A stretch of 11,846 nucleotides of DNA from Rhodospirillaceae bacterium UBA3470. Its GTDB lineage: Bacteria; Pseudomonadota; Alphaproteobacteria; Rhodospirillales; Casp-alpha2. The position numbers and the translations under genes were made by a program. The notes beneath the pieces are model-generated. The model worked only from the letters and a program-made list of their open reading frames with translations, was not told the origin of the DNA and made no database searches. Below are positions 1 through 6,587 of the stretch, in pieces; the stretch's first letter is position 1; every line of letters starts with the position of its first letter. The stretch lies in assembly GCA_002378125.1 (NCBI GenBank), contig DFRF01000209.1:1-11846 (forward strand), read 5' to 3'.

Positions 1-1023
1 GGCTTCGTCATGGCCGAGGACGGCCAAAAGATGTCGAAGTCCCTGGGCAACATCGTCGAACCACAGAACGTCTACAATCAGCAGGGCGCCGATATTCTTC
101 GGCTCTGGGTGATCGGTTCGGACTATGCGGAGGACCTGCGAATCGGTCCCGAAATCGTGAAACAACAGGCCGACATCTACCGCCGGCTGCGCAACACGCT
201 GCGGTTCCTACTGGGCAACCTGCATGGGTTCTCCGATGCGGAACACGTGCCCCTGGAGGATTTGCCGGAGCTCGAGCGCTGGGTCCTGGACCGCCTTTGG
301 CGCATGGACGCGGCGTTGCGGGAAACCTGCGAAAATTTCCAATTCCACACCTTCTTCACGGAGCTGCACAATTTCTGCACGGTGGATCTTTCCGCCTTTT
401 ATTTGGATATCCGCAAAGACAGCCTGTACTGCGACCGCCTGGACGAACCACGTCGCTGCGCCGCGCGCACGGTTTTGGATGAGTTGTTCAACTGCCTGAC
501 AACCTGGCTGGCACCGTTCATCTGCTTCACGGCGGAAGAAGCCTGGCTGGCGCGGACCGGCGAGGATGCGTCCAACAGCGTCCACCTCCGGACCTTTCCG
601 GACCTGCCACATGCCTGGCGCGATGATGCATTGATGGAGAAATGGCGCCGGGTACGGGCCGTCCGCCGGACTGTGACGGGAGCGCTGGAACTGGAGCGCG
701 CCGAGAAGCGAATCGGTTCCAGCCTGCAGGCCGCACCGCGGGTGTTCACGGATGCGGACACAGCCGCCCTGTTCGCTGACCTGAACGCTGCCGAACTGTT
801 CATCACGTCGGGCGCTGCGTTTGATACAGACACCGCCCCCAAAGACGCCTTCCGATTGGAAGATGTTGCGGACGTAGCCGTGGTGCCGACCCTTGCCGGC
901 GGTGAGAAATGCGATCGCTGTTACCAAGTCTTGGAAGATGTCGGCTCCGTCAACGGCCATCCCACGGTCTGCCGGCGCTGCGCCGATGCGGCCGAAAACC
1001 ACCAACCACTCAGCCACAAATGA
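1..1023 (+). CDS. ileS: Isoleucyl-tRNA synthetase, 3' part (5' end outside window)
   Basis: This enzyme charges tRNA-Ile with isoleucine in the cytoplasm. The open frame runs in from base 1 without a start, so only the C-terminal 340 residues are present. The class I KMSKS signature is at bases 28-42 (visible residues 10-14), near the end of the catalytic domain. An alpha-helical anticodon-binding domain follows, including the WVLDRL and FYLDIRKD segments typical of this family. At the C-terminus a four-cysteine zinc finger (CxxC at 910-921 and CxxC at 970-981) matches the zinc-binding tail of bacterial IleS. The TGA stop overlaps the lspA start as ATGA (1020-1023), suggesting translational coupling. 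The ileS-lspA order is common in Proteobacteria. The internal ATG at base 10 is not a plausible start because the upstream frame is open and encodes conserved sequence. Identification is secure. Confidence 0.97.
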   Translation, partial: GFVMAEDGQKMSKSLGNIVEPQNVYNQQGADILRLWVIGSDYAEDLRIGPEIVKQQADIYRRLRNTLRFLLGNLHGFSDAEHVPLEDLPELERWVLDRLWRMDAALRETCENFQFHTFFTELHNFCTVDLSAFYLDIRKDSLYCDRLDEPRRCAARTVLDELFNCLTTWLAPFICFTAEEAWLARTGEDASNSVHLRTFPDLPHAWRDDALMEKWRRVRAVRRTVTGALELERAEKRIGSSLQAAPRVFTDADTAALFADLNAAELFITSGAAFDTDTAPKDAFRLEDVADVAVVPTLAGGEKCDRCYQVLEDVGSVNGHPTVCRRCADAAENHQPLSHK

Positions 1024-1499
1024 TCCCGACGCAAGCTCGCCTTGGCTTAATCCTGTCGGCCCTGATCGCGGCGCTCGACCAAGCGAGCAAATGGTGGATA
1101 TTGGAAACGGTCATGCGGCCGCCTCGGGTCATCCCATTAACCGATTTCTTCAATCTGGTCTTAGGGCTCAATCGAGGCATCAGCTTTGGTATGCTGGACA
1201 TGCAATCGCCCATGGGCCGTTGGATCCTCGCGGGCCTGGCGCTCGCCATTACCGCCGCGCTTCTTGTTTGGATGTGGCGCGCCAACAAGCTATTGGTGAC
1301 GGGAGCGCTCGGGCTAATTGTCGGCGGCGCAGTGGGCAACGTCATCGACCGGGTCCTGTTGGGCGCCGTGGTTGACTTCCTGGACTTTCATTGGGCCGGT
1401 TATCACTGGCCCGCCTTCAACGTCGCAGACATCGCTATCACCTGTGGCGCGGCGGCTTTGATCTGGGACTCCTTTTTTGGCGAGCATGAGGAATCCTAA
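1020..1499 (+). CDS. lspA: Lipoprotein signal peptidase (signal peptidase II)
   Basis: LspA is an inner-membrane aspartyl peptidase that removes the signal peptide of prolipoproteins after the lipobox cysteine has been diacylated. The 159-residue length is normal for the family. Four hydrophobic segments are visible, at about residues 8-24, 66-85, 91-108 and 133-150. Family motifs are present: the N-terminal LDQASKWW segment, NRGISFGML (51-59), GNVIDR (106-111), VVDF (117-120) and FNVAD (133-137). The conserved aspartates D110, D119 and D137 include the catalytic dyad. I chose the ATG at 1020 because it overlaps the ileS stop as ATGA and gives the standard N-terminus. The frame is open upstream to 909, but that part lies inside ileS. 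No Shine-Dalgarno sequence is obvious, consistent with coupling to ileS translation. The next gene encodes a lipoprotein and is thus a likely LspA substrate. Confidence 0.96.
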   Translation: MIPTQARLGLILSALIAALDQASKWWILETVMRPPRVIPLTDFFNLVLGLNRGISFGMLDMQSPMGRWILAGLALAITAALLVWMWRANKLLVTGALGLIVGGAVGNVIDRVLLGAVVDFLDFHWAGYHWPAFNVADIAITCGAAALIWDSFFGEHEES

Positions 1500-1503
1500 C
1501 TTG

Positions 1504-1532
1504 TTGAAAATTCACCGGTTTGGGCGTAAATT
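1504..1532 (+). promoter_or_regulatory. Candidate sigma-70-type promoter upstream of the bamF-like gene
   Basis: TTGAAA (1504-1509, 5 of 6 matches to TTGACA) and TAAATT (1527-1532, 4 of 6 matches to TATAAT) are separated by 17 bases in the 39-base gap after lspA. A start point about 7 bases beyond the -10 box would fall at or next to the ATG at 1539, so the transcript might be leaderless or nearly so. This is pattern matching only. Read-through from lspA is the simpler alternative. Confidence 0.35.
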
Positions 1533-1538
1533 TCCGGG

Positions 1539-2123
1539 ATGAAACGAAGGATGATCCGTTCGCTGCTCGTTTTCGCAGTCTTGACAGTCTTTGGCGGGAC
1601 GCTCGCCAGTTGTGATTCAGTCCGCAAATCCCTTGGCGGCGGAAAGAACGCGCCAGATGAGTTTGTCGTCTTCAAACGCCCACCGCTCAGTCTGCCCCCC
1701 GAATATGGCCTTCGCCCGCCGGCTCCCGGCGTATCGCGGCCACAAAAAATCTCGCCCATGGATCAGGCCCGCGAGGCTCTTCTTGGGAAGAGCGCCGTCC
1801 GACCCGACGCCACGACGAAAACCGCCAACGCTGGAAGTCCCGGCCTACAAGCGCTGATCACTCGGACGGGTGCCGACAAGGCGGAGCCCGGTATCCGCCG
1901 GCTGATCAATCAGGAATCATCGGTTCTAGCCGATGAAGACCAATTGTTCGTCAACAAGCTGATTTTCTGGGTTGACGACAAATCTGCCCCGGGAACTGTG
2001 GTCGATGCGAAGCAAGAACAAAAGCGCATCATGTCCAACCAGGCCCTTGGCAAGCCCATTAATGAAGGCGAAATTCCCGAAGTGAAGCGCAAGCCGGCGC
2101 GCAAGGGCCTGTTGGATTTTTAG
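1539..2123 (+). CDS. bamF: DUF3035-family lipoprotein, BamF-like subunit of the outer-membrane protein assembly complex
   Basis: This is a 194-residue predicted lipoprotein. Residues 1-21 form a basic, hydrophobic signal peptide followed by the lipobox LASC (22-25), so the mature protein would begin at Cys25. Directly after it is a proline-rich segment, FVVFKRPPLSLPPEYGLRPP (about 42-61). This is the hallmark of DUF3035, known from Caulobacter as BamF and reported to resemble the N-terminal segment of BamC. The remainder is hydrophilic and ends in a basic tail. BamF-type proteins act at the inner face of the outer membrane with BamA and BamD. Position +2 of the mature protein is Asp, which in E. 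coli would signal inner-membrane retention. The neighbour lspA would process it, and the two M16 genes follow. The start at 1539 lacks a clear ribosome binding site. ATG 1551 (residue 5) is also possible and keeps the signal peptide. Family membership rests on recognition of the motif, not on a search. Confidence 0.82.
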   Translation: MKRRMIRSLLVFAVLTVFGGTLASCDSVRKSLGGGKNAPDEFVVFKRPPLSLPPEYGLRPPAPGVSRPQKISPMDQAREALLGKSAVRPDATTKTANAGSPGLQALITRTGADKAEPGIRRLINQESSVLADEDQLFVNKLIFWVDDKSAPGTVVDAKQEQKRIMSNQALGKPINEGEIPEVKRKPARKGLLDF

Positions 2124-2252
2124 GTCGCGGCGCCGGTTGTCCAGCCCCGCAATCTGCCCACGCTCAATTCAGATAAAATCTGCCGCAAAGGCGCCATATT
2201 ATTTAGGCATAAACGCTGCATCGTAATATCTATAACCTGTCTGAGACTTTCC
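2124..2252 (+). promoter_or_regulatory. AT-rich intergenic region upstream of the M16 pair, probable promoter region
   Basis: This 129-base gap becomes distinctly AT-rich from about 2165. It contains several -10-like hexamers (TATTAT at 2197-2202, TAATAT at 2224-2229, TATAAC at 2231-2236), but none has a good -35 box at the right distance. The octamer AATCTGCC occurs twice in direct orientation (2151-2158 and 2177-2184). The second copy overlaps a small inverted repeat CAGAT-AAA-ATCTG (2170-2182). These could be operator elements. No convincing terminator for the upstream gene is visible. Weak ribosome binding: GAGA at 2243-2246, six bases before the ATG at 2253. Confidence 0.35.
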
Positions 2253-3590
2253 ATGCCATTATTCCAAAAAATATTTTTCGCCGTCCTCCTCGTCTTGACC
2301 AGCGTGCCGGAAGCTCAGGCCGCGGTCTTCAACCCCACCACCTTCACCCTGAAAAATGGCATGCAGGTAGTCATTGTCGAAAACCACCGCGTGCCCGTGG
2401 TCACCCACATGGTATGGTACCGGGTCGGCTCCGCCGATGAAGGGCCCGGGGAAACGGGCATTGCACATTTCCTCGAACACCTCATGTTCAAGGGTACGAA
2501 GAAGCGCAAGCCCGGTGAGTTTTCACAGATCGTGGCCCGTAACGGTGGCCAGGAAAACGCCTTCACGTCGACGGACTACACCGCCTACTTCCAGACTATC
2601 GCCACGGATCGGTTGGAAATGGTCATGGAAATGGAGGCCGACCGGATGACCAACCTGGTAATTACGGACAAGGAAGTCGAGCCTGAGCGCTTGGTTATCC
2701 TGGAAGAACGCCGCTCGCGGGTCGACAACAACCCCGGCGCAATCTTGGGTGAACACATTAACGGCGCATTGTTTCTCAACCATCCATACCGCAATCCGGT
2801 AATCGGCTGGGAACATGACATCAAGGCCCTCGACATCAAGCGGATTATGGCTTTCTACAAACGCTGGTACGCGCCCAACAACGCCATCCTGGTAGTCGCT
2901 GGCGCAATCACGGCGGAACAGGTGAGACCGCTGGCAAAGAAGTACTACGGTAGGATCCCAGCCCAGCCGCCAGTGGTTCGGAACCGCGCCAAGGAGCCGC
3001 CACAGAAAGCCGCCCGCAGGGTCGTCTTGCGCGACAAGCGGGTCCGCCAGCCGTCCTGGCGGCGCAGTTTCCTGGCACCCACCCTTCAATGGGGGGATAA
3101 GACCCATGTCTATCCTCTCGAGGTCTTGTCGAACATTCTTGGCGGCGGCGCGTCCAGCCGCCTTTATCGACGCCTAGTGGTGGAGAATAAGACCGCCGTC
3201 TCGTCGGGGGCTTATTACCGCGGTGATGATCGCGGCCCAGGCCGGTTCGTCTTTTACGCCAGCCCGCGCGGCAACGTTACCATGGACGCCCTGGAAGTGG
3301 CCGTCGTAGCAGAAATCACCGATATCATCAAAAACGGCATCACCGCGGAAGAGGTCATTCGGGCCAAGGAACGCATGGTCGCCGAAGCGGTCTATGCCCG
3401 AGATTCCCTAAGCGGTGGCGCTCGCGCCCTCGGGGCGGCGCTGGCATCAGGGCTCAGTATCGACGACGTAGAAAGCTGGCCCGACAACATCGCCGCGGTG
3501 ACGCCGAAACAAATCAACGAAGCGGCCAAGGCCTTGTTCGACAATAACCGATCCGTGACAGGCCTCCTACTGCCAGCGAGAGAGAGCTGA
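2253..3590 (+). CDS. Secreted M16-family zinc peptidase, catalytic subunit
   Basis: This is a 445-residue M16B-type (processing peptidase/pitrilysin superfamily) protein. Residues 1-23 look like a Sec signal peptide with AQA as the cleavage site, so it is predicted to be periplasmic. The inverted zinc motif HFLEH is at residues 72-76. The third zinc ligand is expected about 76 residues later, in ILEERR (E151 or E152). The following segments NPVIGW and AFYKRWYAPNNA are typical of the M16 N-terminal domain, and a second M16 domain follows with SRLYRRL near residue 305. The C-terminal R/Y substrate-binding signature (normally close to LREKxGLAY) is not present here; the corresponding stretch reads VVENKTAVSSGAY. 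The next gene supplies it, which points to a heterodimer. The substrate is unknown. It could turn over periplasmic peptides or misfolded envelope proteins, as its neighbours suggest, but that is inference. Confidence 0.93.
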   Translation: MPLFQKIFFAVLLVLTSVPEAQAAVFNPTTFTLKNGMQVVIVENHRVPVVTHMVWYRVGSADEGPGETGIAHFLEHLMFKGTKKRKPGEFSQIVARNGGQENAFTSTDYTAYFQTIATDRLEMVMEMEADRMTNLVITDKEVEPERLVILEERRSRVDNNPGAILGEHINGALFLNHPYRNPVIGWEHDIKALDIKRIMAFYKRWYAPNNAILVVAGAITAEQVRPLAKKYYGRIPAQPPVVRNRAKEPPQKAARRVVLRDKRVRQPSWRRSFLAPTLQWGDKTHVYPLEVLSNILGGGASSRLYRRLVVENKTAVSSGAYYRGDDRGPGRFVFYASPRGNVTMDALEVAVVAEITDIIKNGITAEEVIRAKERMVAEAVYARDSLSGGARALGAALASGLSIDDVESWPDNIAAVTPKQINEAAKALFDNNRSVTGLLLPARES

Positions 3591-3594
3591 GCCG

Positions 3595-4920
3595 GTGTTC
3601 GTTACCCGTTTCCTTCGGCCGATCCTGACCGGCGTTCTACTTATTGCTGCGGGACCAGCTTTGGCCATCAACGTAGAGCGTGTGAAGACCCCCGGTGGCC
3701 TTCAAGCCTGGCTGGTCCAAGATAATTCAAACCCCATTGTCACCATGCGGTTCGCCTTTCGCGGCGGCGCGGCGCTCGATCCAAAAGGCAAGGTCGGATT
3801 GGCCAACCTGGTGGCATCGACCATGGATGAGGGCGCTGGTAGTTTGGATTCCCAATCCTTTCAGAAGACCTTGGAAGACAAAGCCATCCGTATGCGGTTT
3901 GATGCGGGACTGGACAATTTTGGCGGCCAGCTACAGACCCTGGTCCGTAATCAGGACAAAGCGTTCGATCTACTGCGCCTAGCGCTGAACGCGCCGCGGT
4001 TCGACACGGAACCCGTAGAGCGGATTCGCTCTCAGATTCTAGTTGGCCTGAAACAGGACGAGGAGAGCCCGCACAGCATCGCCGGCAAGGCCATGCGCGA
4101 AGCCCTCTATGGTGGCCATCCGTATGGCCGGCCCGCTGACGGCATCCCCGACAGCGTCAAGGCGATAACAGCGGACGACCTGCACGCCTTCGTGAGCCAG
4201 CGTCTGACGCGCGATACCCTTGTGATCGGTGTCGTTGGCGATATCACGCCAGCTAAACTAGCCGAGTTGCTGGACGCCACCTTCGGCACTTTGCCCGCCC
4301 AAGGTACCGATTGGCGGTTGCCCAAAATCCGCGCCAACACGGACGGACGCACCATCGTCATCAACAAGGACGTGCCCCAAAGCGCCATCCTGTTCGCCGA
4401 CCAAGGCCTGCTCCGCGACGATCCGGACTTCTACGCCGCCTATGTGATGAACCATGTCCTGGGTGGCGGCGGCTTCACCTCACGCCTGTATGGCGAGGTG
4501 CGCGAAAAACGGGGATTGGCCTATTCCATCTCCAGCGGCCTCAATCCTCGCCGGGCCAGCGCCACAACTGTCGGCGCGGCCGGCACGGCCAACGCGCGGG
4601 TTCATGAGACCCTCAACGTCGTCAAGGCGGAATGGCATCGTATGGCCGAAAACGGCGTGACCAACGACGAGCTCAAAGATGCCAAAACCTATCTGACGGG
4701 GGCCTATCCGCTTCAGTTTACGGGTAGCATGCGAATCGCTCGGATGCTTGTCGGCATTCAGTTGGCCGAGTTAGGGATCGATTATGTCAAGAGCCGCAAC
4801 GCCTTCATCAACGCCGTTAGCCGCGACGATATCGCACGCGTAGCGAAAAAGTTGTTGGATGCCAACCGGTTGGTCACCGTGGTTGTGGGGCGCCCAGAAG
4901 GTTTGCCGGCAACGCGCTGA
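3595..4920 (+). CDS. Secreted M16-family protein, non-catalytic partner subunit
   Basis: This 441-residue M16 homologue begins only four bases after the preceding gene, with a GTG start at 3595. A GAGAG stretch at about 3580-3585, inside the end of the upstream gene, can serve as ribosome binding site. Residues 1-24 form a signal peptide ending in ALA. The position matching the HxxEH motif of the upstream protein reads ANLVAS (about 70-75), with the two His and the Glu replaced by Asn71, Ser75 and Ala74, so no zinc site is expected. The C-terminal domain keeps the R/Y signature in VREKRGLAY (R303, Y310), which the upstream protein lacks. Such complementary pairs form obligate heterodimers in the known M16B cases, for example the Sphingomonas heterodimeric M16 enzyme and mitochondrial processing peptidase. 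Tight spacing implies co-translation at equal ratio. The function of the pair remains unknown. Confidence 0.92.
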   Translation: MFVTRFLRPILTGVLLIAAGPALAINVERVKTPGGLQAWLVQDNSNPIVTMRFAFRGGAALDPKGKVGLANLVASTMDEGAGSLDSQSFQKTLEDKAIRMRFDAGLDNFGGQLQTLVRNQDKAFDLLRLALNAPRFDTEPVERIRSQILVGLKQDEESPHSIAGKAMREALYGGHPYGRPADGIPDSVKAITADDLHAFVSQRLTRDTLVIGVVGDITPAKLAELLDATFGTLPAQGTDWRLPKIRANTDGRTIVINKDVPQSAILFADQGLLRDDPDFYAAYVMNHVLGGGGFTSRLYGEVREKRGLAYSISSGLNPRRASATTVGAAGTANARVHETLNVVKAEWHRMAENGVTNDELKDAKTYLTGAYPLQFTGSMRIARMLVGIQLAELGIDYVKSRNAFINAVSRDDIARVAKKLLDANRLVTVVVGRPEGLPATR

Positions 4921-4921
4921 G

Positions 4922-4959
4922 CAGCATCCGGCGCATGCTGGCGAGAGGCGCGCGCCTCT
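4922..4959 (+). terminator. Two adjacent hairpins between the M16 pair and pgi, possible terminator or mRNA-stabilising element
   Basis: CAGCAT (4922-4927) pairs with ATGCTG (4935-4940) across a 7-base loop. Three bases later a perfect 16-base palindrome AGAGGCGCGCGCCTCT (4944-4959) can fold as a 6-bp stem with a GCGC loop. Both lie just after the stop at 4918-4920. There is no following T-run, so a classical intrinsic terminator is not supported. Attenuation, protection of the M16 mRNA 3' end, or a DNA-binding site for a dimeric regulator are alternatives. Confidence 0.35.
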
Positions 4960-5006
4960 GGTAGGCTCAGCTCGCTTCGAGTTTTCTGCGGGGTTTTCCG
5001 GACGCT

Positions 5007-6587
5007 ATGACCAGTATCATCGCAACCGACGCATGGCGGGCCCTCGCGGGCCATCGTGATACCACTGCATCCGACACTATCGCTGATCTGTTTGCCGCCG
5101 ATGGGGACCGATTCAAGAACAATTCTTGGGAGCTTGACGGGGTTCTACTCGATCTCTCCAAGAACCGTATCGACTACGCCGCTTGGGACGGCTTACTGGC
5201 GTTGGCCGAAGACGCCGGGGTGACCGCGGCACGCGATGCCATGTACGCCGGGGAAACCATCAACACCACAGAAGGCCGGAAAGTTCTGCATGTGGCTCTG
5301 CGCGATGGCACGGGCATCGCCGACGCCGGCGTCGCGGAAGACGTGACGGCGACCATGGCGCGCCTGGCGGCGTTCACCCAAGCAATCCACGACGGATCTT
5401 TGACAGGCAGAACAGGCAAACCCTTTCGTCATGTAATCAACATCGGCATCGGCGGTTCTCACCTAGGACCCATGCTGACTGCAGAGGCTCTGGGGCGCGC
5501 GGATTACCCGGAGGTTCGGTTTGCAGCCAACGTAGACGGCCACGATCTGACCGCGGCGCTCGCCAATGTCGATCCAGAAACAACCCTTTTTTTGGTTGGC
5601 TCGAAAAGCTTCACCACACAGGAAACATTGACCAATGCCGCCTCCGCCGCACGATGGCTGACCGAGGCGGTGGGCTCGAATGCCGTCAGCGGTCATTTTG
5701 CCGCGCTAACCGCGAAACCGGACGCGGCCAAGGCCTTCGGGATTGCAGCTCAACACATCTTCCCCATTTGGGATTGGGTCGGCGGCCGGTTCTCTTTATG
5801 GTCGGCCGTCGGCCTGCCATCAGCTTTGGCCATGGGCTGGTCTGCCTTTGCTGCTATGTTGGACGGCGCTCACTCCATGGACCGCCATTTTCGCGATGCG
5901 CCCTTGGCGGTAAACCTCCCCGTTCGCCTGGCCTTAGCGGGAATCTGGAACATCAACATGGAGGGTCTGGGCGCCCTTGCCGTGGTGCCCTATGATGAAC
6001 GTTTGCGGTCCTTACCGGCCTTCATCCAGCAACTGGACATGGAGAGCAACGGCAAGGGTGTGACGCAAACTGGCGCACCCCTGGACGTCGCGGCGGCGCC
6101 AATTGTGTTCGGCCTCGCCGGCACCAACGCCCAACACACATTTCATCAATGGCTTCATCAGGGGCCCTTGGGCGCCGCCGTGGAATTCATCGGCGTCGCC
6201 CGTCCGGATCATGGTTTTAGCGGTCACCACGACAAACTGATCGCCAACCTCCTGGCCCAGGCGGAGGCCCTGGCCCTGGGCACAGACGGTGACGGTGACG
6301 TGAACCGCGCCTGCTCCGGCAATCGACCGTCGACGACGATCCTGTTGGAAGCCCTCGATCCAAAACGGCTTGGTATGCTGCTGGCGCTCTATGAACATAA
6401 AGTCTTCGTTCAAGGGGTCATCTGGGGAATCAACAGCTTCGACCAATTCGGCGTTGAACTGGGAAAACAACTCGCAGCGCGCCTGCTTCCTGACATGGGC
6501 GAGGCCCCTACGGGCGCCCGAACCTATGACCCCTCCACCGCCGGTCTGTTGGCACGCTACCGATCCTGGCGCGGGTTGCCAGAATGA
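5007..6587 (+). CDS. pgi: Glucose-6-phosphate isomerase
   Basis: This cytoplasmic enzyme interconverts glucose 6-phosphate and fructose 6-phosphate in glycolysis and gluconeogenesis. The 526-residue length is slightly shorter than the E. coli protein (549). Signature segments are in the expected order: GIGGSHLGP (147-155), SKSFTTQET (199-207, phosphate binding), GGRFSLWSAVGL (259-270), MESNGKG (345-351, with catalytic Glu346), NAQHTFHQ (374-381, with catalytic His377) and FGVELGK (481-487, with catalytic Lys487). The H-containing motif has Ala where GTNGQH is usual, a mild substitution. A short GACGGT tandem repeat around 6286-6300 encodes an acidic DGDGD stretch just before the conserved GNRPS. 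The ATG at 5007 gives a family-like N-terminus. The gene ends in ATGA shared with mutL, so the two are probably one transcription unit. Promoter not identified in the 86-base upstream gap. Confidence 0.97.
   Translation: MTSIIATDAWRALAGHRDTTASDTIADLFAADGDRFKNNSWELDGVLLDLSKNRIDYAAWDGLLALAEDAGVTAARDAMYAGETINTTEGRKVLHVALRDGTGIADAGVAEDVTATMARLAAFTQAIHDGSLTGRTGKPFRHVINIGIGGSHLGPMLTAEALGRADYPEVRFAANVDGHDLTAALANVDPETTLFLVGSKSFTTQETLTNAASAARWLTEAVGSNAVSGHFAALTAKPDAAKAFGIAAQHIFPIWDWVGGRFSLWSAVGLPSALAMGWSAFAAMLDGAHSMDRHFRDAPLAVNLPVRLALAGIWNINMEGLGALAVVPYDERLRSLPAFIQQLDMESNGKGVTQTGAPLDVAAAPIVFGLAGTNAQHTFHQWLHQGPLGAAVEFIGVARPDHGFSGHHDKLIANLLAQAEALALGTDGDGDVNRACSGNRPSTTILLEALDPKRLGMLLALYEHKVFVQGVIWGINSFDQFGVELGKQLAARLLPDMGEAPTGARTYDPSTAGLLARYRSWRGLPE

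Noticed and set aside
208..1017. Long minus-strand open frame of 269 codons opposite ileS
   Set aside because: It lies entirely antisense to conserved IleS sequence, has no recognisable motifs, and is a typical shadow frame of GC-rich DNA.
1020..1023. ileS/lspA overlap as a sign of a frameshift or sequencing error
   Set aside because: Both proteins have complete, family-typical ends; ATGA overlaps are normal coupling signals and the same pattern recurs at pgi/mutL (6584-6587).
2523..3107. Minus-strand open frame of 194 codons opposite the first M16 gene
   Set aside because: Antisense to the conserved M16 N-terminal domain, with a composition that looks like a frame shadow and no start context.
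5183..5995. Second + strand frame of 270 codons inside pgi
   Set aside because: Very rich in Arg and Gly, as expected from an alternative frame of GC-rich DNA, while the pgi frame carries all family motifs.
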